A stretch of 8,591 nt of DNA, from the NCBI GenBank assembly GCA_964526035.1, contig CAZGKE010000147.1, forward strand, positions 1 to 8,591, in the 5' to 3' direction. Shown here piece after piece: positions 1 through 7,145 of the stretch. Origin of the DNA: DAOMOD01 sp964526035. GTDB lineage: Bacteria > Pseudomonadota > Gammaproteobacteria > Xanthomonadales > BPKI01. The position numbers were made by a program, and so were the translations under genes. The notes under the pieces were generated by a model, which was not told where the DNA came from, made no database searches, and was given only the letters and a program-made list of their open reading frames with translations. Each line of letters begins with the position of its first letter. The stretch's first letter is position 1.

Positions 1-685
<685 letters not shown>

Positions 686-743
686 GGTAGGGTCAGGCGT
701 CGGCTATCAGCGGCCAGCGCAACCGCACGCTTGACCGAACCCT

Positions 744-811
744 CTGTGGGAGCGGCCTCAGCCGCGACAGGTTTGAGGCGTGGCGCGTCGCGGCTGAGGC
801 CGCTCCCACAG
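744..811. repeat. REP-like intergenic palindrome, copy 1
   Basis: A perfect inverted repeat with 25-base arms (744-768 and 787-811) and an 18-base loop. The left arm begins CTGTGGGAGCGGCCTCAG and ends CCGCGAC. A near-identical element occurs at 5783-5858. The size, the GTGGGAGCGG core, the intergenic position and the copy number above one match the REP/BIME-type elements common between genes in Xanthomonadales and Pseudomonas. In RNA it would fold to a very stable hairpin 58 bases past the etfA stop and could protect the message 3' end. There is no T-run, so a classic intrinsic terminator is not supported. Confidence 0.9.
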
Positions 812-928
812 TGCCAGGGCGCCGCAGACCGAGAGTTCGCCTGGCCTCTGATGGCAGATCGCCGTAGGTCCAGTCCGCCTCAGTCCCCTTCTACCGTATC
901 CAACACCAACGGTCGGTGGGGTCGCGCC

Positions 929-946
929 ACCGTACCAAAGTACCGT
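929..946. promoter_or_regulatory. imperfect inverted repeat upstream of aacS, possible operator
   Basis: ACCGTAC-CAAA-GTACCGT: two 7-base arms matching at 6 of 7 positions around a 4-base spacer, starting 96 bases before the aacS ATG. Size and placement suit a dimeric repressor or activator site, but short imperfect repeats arise by chance in GC-rich DNA and no regulator gene is adjacent. Confidence 0.25.
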
Positions 947-987
947 CGCCGGGCCGCGGGTCCTGCGCTAACGTATCGTTTTGTCCG

Positions 988-996
988 TGGCACAAT
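988..996 (+). promoter_or_regulatory. possible extended -10 promoter element for aacS
   Basis: TGG followed by CACAAT, i.e. a TGn extended -10 motif before a hexamer matching TATAAT at 4 of 6 bases. The best -35 at 17-base spacing (968-973, CTAACG) matches only 3 of 6. Transcription would start near base 1003, about 20 bases before the ATG. This is a weak call. Confidence 0.3.
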
Positions 997-1024
997 CGCG
1001 CCGCCCACGGGACAGGAGACCTGC

Positions 1025-2977
1025 ATGTCGCGCCCCTTATGGGAACCCAGCCAGGATCGCATTGATCGCGCCAACCTGAGCCGCTTCATCCGCTTCATCC
1101 AGCAGAACGTCGATGCCGACGTCAACGACTGGTCGAGCCTTTACGACTTCTCGATCCGTCAGCCGGTCAAGTTCTGGCCGGCGCTGTGGGAGTTCTGCGG
1201 TATCCGCAGCCAGGGCAACTGGGACGCGGTGCTGGTGGATGCGGACAAGATGCCGGGCGCGCGCTGGTTTCCGGGGGTGCGACTCAACTTCGCGCAGAAC
1301 CTGCTGCGCTACAAGGACGACCGTATCGCCCTGATGGTGCGCGGCGAGACCGCCGCCGCGCGCGAGATCAGCTATGCCGAACTGCACGACGAAGTCGCGC
1401 GCGTCGCGGCGGCCCTGCGCGATGCCCGCGTCGGCATCGGCGACCGCGTCGCCGGATTCATGCCCAACATCGCCGAGACCGTGATCGCCATGCTGGCCAC
1501 CAGCAGCATCGGCGCCATCTGGTCCTCCTGTTCCCCGGATTTCGGCATCAACGGCGTGGTCGATCGCTTCGGCCAGATCGAACCCAAGGTGCTGTTCTGC
1601 GCCGACAGCTACGGCTATGGCGGCAAGCGCTTCGACTGCCTTGAAAAGGTGGCCGGCATCCTTGAAAAGATTCCCGCCATCCAGCGCGTCGTGGTGGTGC
1701 CCACCAGTGAGGCGCGCGCCGACCTGCCAGAACTGCGCGATGCGCAGTGGCTGAACGACTTCGCGCCCGCCACAGACGCGCCGCTCGCTTTTGAGCCGCT
1801 GCCCTTCGATCATCCGCTCTACATCATGTACAGCTCGGGCACCACCGGCGTGCCCAAATGCATCGTCCACGGTGCCGGCGGCACCCTGCTGCAGCATCTC
1901 AAGGAGCTGGTGCTGCATACCGATCTCAAGCGCGAGGACCGCATCCTCTACTACACCACCTGCGGGTGGATGATGTGGAACTGGCTGGTGTCCAGCCTGG
2001 CGGTCGGAGCCACCACCGTGCTTTTTGACGGTTCGCCCTTCCATCCCGACGGCAACGCGCTCTGGGATCTGGTCGATGCCGACGCCATCAGCGTGTTCGG
2101 CACCAGCGCCAAGTACATCGCCGCGGTCGACAAGGCCGGCATCAAGCCGCGCCAGAGCCACAAGCTCACCACGCTCAAGACCATCCTCTCCACCGGCTCG
2201 CCGTTGCTCCCGGAAAGTTTCGACTTCGTCTATCGGGACGTGAAGGAGCGCGTGCTGCTGGCGTCGATTTCCGGGGGTACCGACATCATCTCCTGCTTCG
2301 CGCTGGGCAATCCGCTTCTGCCGGTGTGGAAGGGCGAGCTGCAGTGCCGTGGACTCGGCATGAAGGTGGAGATCCTCGGCGATGATGGCGAGGTGCTGAA
2401 GGGCGAGCCGGGCGAGCTGGCCTGCAGCGCGCCGTTTCCGTGCATGCCGATCGGATTCTGGAGCGACGCCGACGGCAGCAAGTACCGCGCCGCCTACTTC
2501 GAGACGCATCCGGGGGTGTGGTGCCACGGTGACTACGCGATCCTGACCGAGCACGACGGTGTCATCATCCAGGGCCGCTCGGACGCCACCCTCAACCCCG
2601 GCGGCGTGCGCATCGGCACCGCCGAGATCTACCGCCAGGTGGAGCAGGTGCCCGAAGTGCTGGAGTCGATCGCCGTGGGCCAGGAGTGGCAGGGTGACGT
2701 GCGCGTGGTGCTGTTCGTGCGCCTGCGCGAAGGCGTCGCGCTGGACGACGCCCTGCGCGACCGCATCCGCAGTCAGATCCGCGACAACACCACGCCGCGC
2801 CACGTCCCGGCCAAGGTGATCCAGGTGGCCGACATCCCGCGCACCATCTCCGGCAAGATCACCGAAATCGCAGTGCGCGAGGTCGTTCACGGACGCGCGG
2901 TGAAGAACACCGATGCGCTGGCGAATCCACAGTCGCTGGACCTGTACCGGGATCTGCCCGCATTGCGCGAGGGCTGA
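1025..2977 (+). CDS. aacS: acetoacetate--CoA ligase (acetoacetyl-CoA synthetase)
   Basis: Adenylate-forming cytosolic enzyme that converts acetoacetate, ATP and CoA to acetoacetyl-CoA, AMP and PPi. The 650-residue length is typical of the family. The ATG at 1025 is chosen because AGGAGA (1014-1019) sits 5 bases before it and the protein then opens with the family-like MSRPLWEPSQDRI; the open frame further upstream is not conserved-looking. Motifs seen: ATP/AMP-binding P-loop YSSGTTGVPK at residues 269-278, followed by CIVHGAGGTLLQHLKE; YYTTCGWMMWNWL; SGGTDIISCF and the GELQCRGLG stretch; hinge-domain RSDATLNPGGVRIGTAE; and the C-terminal ISGK with Lys611 as the adenylation lysine. The tail KNTDALANPQSLDLY is characteristic of AacS and separates it from acetyl-CoA synthetase. 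Acetoacetate is an end product of tyrosine (via HPPD, encoded at the right edge) and leucine breakdown, so a role in amino-acid catabolism is likely. It converges with the next gene at 27 bp. Confidence 0.96.
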   Translation: MSRPLWEPSQDRIDRANLSRFIRFIQQNVDADVNDWSSLYDFSIRQPVKFWPALWEFCGIRSQGNWDAVLVDADKMPGARWFPGVRLNFAQNLLRYKDDRIALMVRGETAAAREISYAELHDEVARVAAALRDARVGIGDRVAGFMPNIAETVIAMLATSSIGAIWSSCSPDFGINGVVDRFGQIEPKVLFCADSYGYGGKRFDCLEKVAGILEKIPAIQRVVVVPTSEARADLPELRDAQWLNDFAPATDAPLAFEPLPFDHPLYIMYSSGTTGVPKCIVHGAGGTLLQHLKELVLHTDLKREDRILYYTTCGWMMWNWLVSSLAVGATTVLFDGSPFHPDGNALWDLVDADAISVFGTSAKYIAAVDKAGIKPRQSHKLTTLKTILSTGSPLLPESFDFVYRDVKERVLLASISGGTDIISCFALGNPLLPVWKGELQCRGLGMKVEILGDDGEVLKGEPGELACSAPFPCMPIGFWSDADGSKYRAAYFETHPGVWCHGDYAILTEHDGVIIQGRSDATLNPGGVRIGTAEIYRQVEQVPEVLESIAVGQEWQGDVRVVLFVRLREGVALDDALRDRIRSQIRDNTTPRHVPAKVIQVADIPRTISGKITEIAVREVVHGRAVKNTDALANPQSLDLYRDLPALREG

Positions 2978-3004
2978 CCAGCGAGGCCCGACCCGCCGTG
3001 ATGG

Positions 3005-3646
3005 CTACGCCGCTGGCGTCGACACTTCGACGGCTGGCAGCAACCCCGCCGGCGGTGGGCCGCCGCGCCGCAGGGCCTCGGCCATGGCGCTGCTGTACGG
3101 TACCGCCTCGACGCGAAAGCCGGCGTCCGCATGAGCGCCCTGGAAGCGCACGTACATCAGGGGATCGCCGCGCTTGATCTCCAGCGGTCGCGTGATGTCG
3201 GTCCACAGGAAGGGCCAGTTCAGCGGGCGCAGTTCGCGTGCGAGATTGAAGCGCTGCGGCACCAGGGTGCCGGGCCAGTCCTGGAATCCAGCATCGAAGA
3301 AGGGCGCCGCGGTCTCCACCACCGCCGGTCCGTCGGCCACGAACAGGTTGCGCAGGTCCCAGAACACCATGGGTTGATCGGGCCGCGGCCAGGCCTGCGG
3401 TGGAACGAAGGCAAAGGACTGGTAGACATCGTTCTGCGGCCCGGGCTTGCCCCAGCGCAGCGCCGGCTGGTCGCCGTCCGGATCAACGTGCAAGACGATG
3501 TCGTAGGGCGCGCGCAGCAGCACGCCGGACGTCATCCAGGCGTGGATCGAGGGGCAGGCGACGCCGGCGCGCGGCACTTCGGGCGGAAAGTACAAGAGCT
3601 CCGAGCAGTGCGATCCGGCTACGCACCAACCGATACGCGTGGTCAC
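3005..3646 (-). CDS. conserved protein of unknown function, tandem paralogue 2
   Basis: 213 residues, starting at GTG (3646-3644) with GAGGAA five bases upstream and overlapping the upstream gene by 4 bp (GTGA), so translation is probably coupled. Stop is TAG at 3005-3007. It has no signal peptide or membrane helix and is probably cytosolic. It is clearly homologous to its upstream neighbour: over residues 96-183 (neighbour 101-188), 38 of 88 ungapped positions are identical by hand count. Shared landmarks are RIGW (4-7), a P...AW then RAPY block (32-48), VAD....ET (103-112), APF, WPG, RP..W (140-144), D.TR.L, G.PL.YVR.Q (160-169) and DA.FR..VP. This copy has an extra Pro-rich stretch (about 60-90) and a shorter C-terminus than its partner. 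I cannot name the family. The layout loosely recalls DUF6065-type proteins, but that is only an impression. Position suggests a job with the MFS transporter at the head of the unit. Confidence 0.82.
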   Translation of the reverse strand: MTTRIGWCVAGSHCSELLYFPPEVPRAGVACPSIHAWMTSGVLLRAPYDIVLHVDPDGDQPALRWGKPGPQNDVYQSFAFVPPQAWPRPDQPMVFWDLRNLFVADGPAVVETAAPFFDAGFQDWPGTLVPQRFNLARELRPLNWPFLWTDITRPLEIKRGDPLMYVRFQGAHADAGFRVEAVPYSSAMAEALRRGGPPPAGLLPAVEVSTPAA

Positions 3647-4338
3647 GATTCTTCCTCGGGCAGCAGCCGGGCCGGCCGTCGTCGGTAGGCCTCGTCAAGG
3701 TAGGCCAGCGCGTTGCGCTTGAACGGCGCGATGCGCGCGCAACGGTCCACCGCGGCGCGGAACTCGTGCGTGTCGGGCAGATCGACCAGTCGGAAGCGGG
3801 CGTCGGGATCAGGCGCCTGCAGCCGTACATACTGCAGCGGCTCGCCGGCTTCGATGTGCAGTTCGCGCGTGCTGTCCTGCCACTCGAACACCCACTGGAA
3901 CGGTCGCGTCCAGCGCATGATGTCGAGCCGCCCGGCCAGCAGCACGCCGGGCCATTGCCGAGCATTGGCTTCCATGAAGGGCGCGAAGGTTTCCGCCCAG
4001 ACCTCGTCGTCGGCCACGCAGAAGCTGTTGATCAGCCACTGGATGGATGGGCGGTCTGGCGCTCGCCACAGGTCGCGCGGCGTCATCGAGATGACCTCGT
4101 AGGGCGGCAGGCCGGCGGGGTCGTCGAGCCAGACGATGCGACCGCCCTCCTCGATCGCCTCGATGCGCGCGCGGAAGCCGTAGGGCGCGCGGATCAGGAA
4201 GGTTCGGTCGCACCAGGCGGAGACCGCCGGATGGGCGATCGGAGCGCGCAGTGCCTCGATTCTCGATGCCTGGCCGGGTGCTGCACCGACCGGCTCCGAG
4301 CGCCAGCCGATCCGGATCGCATGCGCTCCTGCCGTCAC
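3643..4338 (-). CDS. conserved protein of unknown function, tandem paralogue 1
   Basis: 231 residues. The start is GTG at 4338-4336, with GGAG (4349-4346) seven bases upstream; the gene begins 12 bases after the stop of the MFS transporter gene and its own TGA overlaps the next gene's GTG, so all three look like one operon. No signal peptide or membrane helix is visible. It is paralogous to the following gene, sharing RIGW (9-12), HPAVSAW then RAPY (36-53), VADDEVWAET (108-117), APF, WPG, RPFQW (145-149), FEW.DSTR.L (151-160) and GEPLQYVRLQ (165-174). It carries an N-terminal extension of about 5 residues and a C-terminal tail of about 40 residues (from 190, Arg-rich then LLPEEES) with no counterpart in paralogue 2. 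The conserved Trp, Arg, Asp and Pro residues suggest a folded beta-rich domain with a ligand or protein-binding surface, which is inference. No known catalytic motif is recognised. Confidence 0.82.
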   Translation of the reverse strand: MTAGAHAIRIGWRSEPVGAAPGQASRIEALRAPIAHPAVSAWCDRTFLIRAPYGFRARIEAIEEGGRIVWLDDPAGLPPYEVISMTPRDLWRAPDRPSIQWLINSFCVADDEVWAETFAPFMEANARQWPGVLLAGRLDIMRWTRPFQWVFEWQDSTRELHIEAGEPLQYVRLQAPDPDARFRLVDLPDTHEFRAAVDRCARIAPFKRNALAYLDEAYRRRPARLLPEEES

Positions 4339-4350
4339 GCTGTCACTCCG

Positions 4351-5715
4351 TCACGCGGATGCCGCTGCGCTGGCCGCGCTGCTGCGCGTGGTGATGCGGT
4401 CCAGGCCGTGGCCGTGCGGCCCGTTCTCGTTGCGCCACAACAGGAAGGCGAACAGCAGGCCGAGGGCGCAAAGCACGGTGTACAGCCACATGCCTGCGAT
4501 GTAGCCGTCGGGATTCTCCGGGCCGGCGGCGAAGCGGTCGTTGAGGAAGCCTACCGCCAGCGGCACAAAGAACCAGCCGGCCTGCTGGCACAGCGTCATC
4601 AGCGCATAGGCCGATCCCAGGCGGCGCTGGTCGACGATGTAGGCCACCGAGGGCCACATCACCGCGGGTATCAGCGAAAACACCACGCCCAGCAGCAGCA
4701 TCACCAGCAGCAGGGTCAGGGGCACGCTGGCGGCGCCGATGAAGGGCACGGCGATGGCGACCGCGGGCCCCGGTGGCAGATAGGTGATGGCCACGAACAG
4801 CGGCAGCATCGCCAGCGCGCCGACCGCCATGAACAGCGAGCGTCTGCCGACCCTGTCCACCCACAGGCCGAACAACGGGGTCATGATGATCGCCGCCACC
4901 GGCAGCAGGCTGCTGAGCAGCCCGGCGGCCTCGCGATCCAGCCCGTGCGCCTGCTGGAAGTAGTTGATGGCGAAGGTGCGGAAGGGGAACACCACGGCGT
5001 AGAAGACCACGCACAGCGCCACCACGTACCAGTAGGAGCGGCCAAACGCGTACAGTTCCCTGAAATTGAGCTTCTCGGTTTCCGCGGGCGTGCCGAGGTC
5101 GATGCGGCCCGCGGCGCGCTTCTCGCTGATCCAGTAGAGCATCGCCGCCGCCACCGAAATGCCGGCGACGGCGGTGGCCAGCCACAGCGGATCCTGCCAG
5201 TTGACATAGAACCCGCTGGCAAATGAAGTCGACCAGTCGGCCGACGCCGAACCCAGGCGCGAGATCGAGAGATTGATGCCGAACGCGAACGACAGCTCCT
5301 TGCCCTTGAACCACTTGGCCAGCGCCGTGGTGGCAGCCACGATCAGCGGCTCGGCGCCGAGGCCGAGCATGAAGCGGCCCGCCAGCATCGTGTAGTAGTC
5401 GCCGCTGACGGCGATCAGGGCGGCAGCCACGAGGCAGATGGTGGCCGAAACGGCGATGGCGCGGTGCGTGCCCCAGCGGTCGATCAGGTATCCACTTACG
5501 ATGAGTGCGAGGATCGCACCGATGTTGTAGATCGAGATGATCAGTCCGGTCTGCTGGTTGCTGAAACCGAGCTGGCTGTGCAGCAGGTCGATGACCGGAC
5601 CCAGCGCATCGTAGATGTAGTAGTTGCCGAACATCGCCAGGCTGATGAACAGCAGCACGATCCAGCGCTGGAGCGGCGTGGGGCGCGGCAGGGCGCTCGG
5701 ATTGACGGCATTCAT
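4351..5715 (-). CDS. MFS transporter, MFSD1-like branch
   Basis: 454-residue inner-membrane secondary transporter with about 12 predicted helices (roughly 16-38, 54-77, 84-104, 107-130, 141-166, 176-196, 229-252, 262-285, 293-312, 322-350, 368-391, 405-428). MFS motif A appears after TM2 (GYLIDRWGTHR, 75-85) and again after TM8 (GLWVDRVGRR, 283-292), as expected for a duplicated 6+6 fold. The block GRFMLGLGAEPLIVA, then KWFKGKELSFAFG and SRLGS (113-155), and PSVAYIV...LGSAYA (355-371), resemble the eukaryotic lysosomal MFSD1 family (GRFVFGIGGESL / WFKGKEL), whose members carry dipeptides. Dipeptide or small amino-acid-derived substrates are therefore possible here but unproven. The ATG at 5715-5713 is preceded only by a weak GAGAA (5729-5725). 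The cytosolic C-terminus ends in a Ser/Ala-rich tail. It heads a unit with two paralogous unknown genes, the first only 12 bases downstream. Confidence 0.88.
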   Translation of the reverse strand: MNAVNPSALPRPTPLQRWIVLLFISLAMFGNYYIYDALGPVIDLLHSQLGFSNQQTGLIISIYNIGAILALIVSGYLIDRWGTHRAIAVSATICLVAAALIAVSGDYYTMLAGRFMLGLGAEPLIVAATTALAKWFKGKELSFAFGINLSISRLGSASADWSTSFASGFYVNWQDPLWLATAVAGISVAAAMLYWISEKRAAGRIDLGTPAETEKLNFRELYAFGRSYWYVVALCVVFYAVVFPFRTFAINYFQQAHGLDREAAGLLSSLLPVAAIIMTPLFGLWVDRVGRRSLFMAVGALAMLPLFVAITYLPPGPAVAIAVPFIGAASVPLTLLLVMLLLGVVFSLIPAVMWPSVAYIVDQRRLGSAYALMTLCQQAGWFFVPLAVGFLNDRFAAGPENPDGYIAGMWLYTVLCALGLLFAFLLWRNENGPHGHGLDRITTRSSAASAAASA

Positions 5716-5716
5716 G

Positions 5717-5737
5717 CGTTCGGATTCTCGTTCGGAT
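5717..5737. repeat. short direct repeat over the MFS gene leader
   Basis: CGTTCGGAT occurs twice (5717-5725 and 5729-5737) with 3 bases between, immediately upstream of the transporter's ATG and spanning the place where its ribosome binding site should be. It could be chance or a binding site; nothing else supports a function. Confidence 0.3.
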
Positions 5738-5782
5738 GGGCGCCGGTCGGCACTTTAGCGTGTCCGTGCAGCTTGCGCGCGC

Positions 5783-5858
5783 CTGTGGGAGCGGCCTCAG
5801 CCGCGACCGACGCGCTGAATCGGAGCGTGGCGTGTCGCGGCTGAGGCCCCTCCCACAG
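5783..5858. repeat. REP-like intergenic palindrome, copy 2
   Basis: 25-base arms (5783-5807 and 5834-5858) around a 26-base loop. The left arm is identical to that of copy 1 (744-768); the right arm differs from a perfect match only at 5849 (C instead of G). The loop side next to the right arm also resembles copy 1 (both contain GCGTGGCG followed by C or T and then the arm), so the copies share ancestry and orientation. It starts 33 bases past the stop of the threonine-synthase-like gene (read on the minus strand) and lies 67 bases before the MFS start codon. It could stabilise the upstream message or damp read-through into the transporter unit. No T-run is present on the minus strand. Confidence 0.9.
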
Positions 5859-5891
5859 CGGCGGGTCGACGCTCGACCTGCCCGCGCGCCG

Positions 5892-7145
5892 TCAGAGCAG
5901 GTGGCGCAGCGCCGGAAGATATTTCTCCAGCGAGCCGGTATTCACCGCCACCACGCGTTCGCCGCGGCGCAGCTGACCGCTGTCCAGCAACTGCGGCAGC
6001 GCCGCCAGACAGGCGGCGCCTTCGGGCGAAATCCACCAGCGCTTGTCTAGCCACGCGCGCGACAGCTCGGCGGCGGTATCCGCCTCGCTGACCGCGAGCG
6101 CGGCGCCGCCGCTGGCGCGGATGATTTCGAGCACGCGGAAGTGGCCGACTCCGGCCGGGACGTTGAGTCCGGTGGACAGCGTGCCGCCGCGCGGCTCTTC
6201 GGCCACGGTGTCGGCGGCGCCAGAAGCCATGGCGCGCACCAGGGGCTGCGTCACCTCGCTTTGTACGCAGATCATGCGCGGGCGCTGGCTGCCGATGAGG
6301 CCGAGTGTTTCCAGTTCGTCCCAGGCCTTCCACATGCCGAGCACACCGGTGCCGCCGCCGGTGGGATAGATCACCGCGTCGGGCAATGACCAGCGTGCCT
6401 CGCCCGGCGCCGGTTCCGCCAGCTCCAGGCCCAGGGACTTCTTGCCCTCGATGCGCCAGCCCGGCTCCTGGAAGGTGGCGACCGAGAAGTAGCCCTGCGG
6501 GAGCAGGTGCGTCTTCATCCACGCGCCCGCTTCGCGGATGGTGCCTTCGACGAAGTGCAGCGACACGCGCTCGGGGTGTCGCTGCGCGGCCGCCGCAACG
6601 CTGCCGACGATGGGCGCCGGCGTGTCGCCGGGCATCACCACCGCCACCGACAGGCCGGCGGCCAGCGCATAGCGCGTCAGCGAATCGCCCGCATTGCCCT
6701 GCGTAGGCACCGCAAGGCGCGTCAGGCCAAGCCGTCGCGCCTGCGCCACCACCATGGCCATGCCGCGATCCTTGAAGCTCTGGGTCGGGTTGGCGCCGAA
6801 GCCCGGGTGAGCGCGGCCCTCATCCTTGACCACAAGCGCCAGACCGGCGGCGCGCGCGAGCGGATGGTCGGCGTAGTCGAGCAGCGGCGTGTGGCCCTCA
6901 CCGAGGGAAACGATATGGCGCGCGTCATCGCGATCGGCGATGTCGAGCGCCAGCAGCGCGCCGAAGCGCCACATGTCCTTGCGAGCGGGCTTGTACCAGG
7001 CAGCATTGGGCTGGTCGTGCCGCAGGCGTTCGACGTCGATGACCATCTCGACCGGACGACCATCGACCGGGTCGAGGTTCATGACCGCATCCGCAGCGTA
7101 TTCGCGGCCGGATCCCAGGCCGCGCAGACAGCGCACCAGGCTCAT
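5892..7145 (-). CDS. threonine-synthase-like PLP-dependent enzyme (fold type II)
   Basis: 417 residues. Canonical threonine synthase converts O-phosphohomoserine to threonine and phosphate; this member's substrate is not certain. Seen: SLGEGHTPLL (80-89), NPTQSFKDRG (119-128) with Lys125 as the PLP Schiff-base lysine, TQGNAGDS (148-155) for the substrate/cofactor loop, and PTGGGTG (261-267) as the PLP phosphate-binding turn. The N-terminus (RCLRGLGSGREYAADAVMN, 5-23) aligns with the small zinc ribbon that opens many threonine synthases, but only Cys6 remains: the second Cys is Gly and the later C.C pair is replaced around DPVDG (25-29). The ATG at 7145-7143 overlaps the marR stop as ATGA, so translation is probably coupled. 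Sitting in a MarR/HPPD locus rather than with thrA/thrB, it may be a catabolic deaminase or lyase instead of the biosynthetic enzyme; this is inference. Confidence 0.85.
   Translation of the reverse strand: MSLVRCLRGLGSGREYAADAVMNLDPVDGRPVEMVIDVERLRHDQPNAAWYKPARKDMWRFGALLALDIADRDDARHIVSLGEGHTPLLDYADHPLARAAGLALVVKDEGRAHPGFGANPTQSFKDRGMAMVVAQARRLGLTRLAVPTQGNAGDSLTRYALAAGLSVAVVMPGDTPAPIVGSVAAAAQRHPERVSLHFVEGTIREAGAWMKTHLLPQGYFSVATFQEPGWRIEGKKSLGLELAEPAPGEARWSLPDAVIYPTGGGTGVLGMWKAWDELETLGLIGSQRPRMICVQSEVTQPLVRAMASGAADTVAEEPRGGTLSTGLNVPAGVGHFRVLEIIRASGGAALAVSEADTAAELSRAWLDKRWWISPEGAACLAALPQLLDSGQLRRGERVVAVNTGSLEKYLPALRHLL

Larger units (their letters stand above)
686..1024. other. 339-base intergenic region between etfA and aacS
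   Basis: No credible gene lies here. The aacS frame stays open upstream to base 731, but this stretch encodes low-complexity Arg/Ala/Gly/Pro sequence unlike the family and includes the REP-like palindrome. The region holds the palindrome at 744-811, an imperfect inverted repeat at 929-946, a possible extended -10 at 988-996 and the aacS ribosome binding site AGGAGA at 1014-1019. I see no T-tract terminator after etfA. Confidence 0.8.

Noticed and set aside
744..811. Palindrome as an intrinsic terminator of etfA
   Set aside because: The hairpin is strong but no T-run follows it, and a second copy elsewhere shows it is a dispersed repeat. Termination remains possible only by other means.
987..1003. 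Sigma-54 promoter suggested by TGGCAC at 988-993
   Set aside because: The required GC-containing -12 element (TTGC-like) is missing at the correct spacing.
731..1024. 98-codon N-terminal extension of the aacS reading frame
   Set aside because: It runs through the REP-like palindrome and gives Arg/Pro/Ala-rich sequence unlike the family, whereas ATG 1025 has a good AGGAGA site and starts a 650-residue protein of normal length.
1037..2890. 617-codon open frame antisense to aacS
   Set aside because: It is rich in His, Gly, Ala and Asp, as expected for the complement of a GC-rich gene. It shows no recognisable motif and lies wholly over a strongly conserved gene.
2978..3004. Shared bidirectional terminator between the converging aacS and paralogue 2
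   Set aside because: Only a 6-base stem (CCAGCG at 2978 with CGCTGG at 3011) over a 27-base loop could be found, without a T-tract.
3400..5226. 608-codon plus-strand open frame antisense to the paralogues and transporter
   Set aside because: Arg/Gln/His-rich low-complexity translation crossing three opposite-strand genes with clear protein features; a GC-driven shadow.
3005..5715. Defence, toxin-antitoxin or secondary-metabolite island
   Set aside because: No nuclease, kinase, antitoxin, NRPS/PKS or mobile-element signature is seen, and base composition looks like that of the flanking genes.
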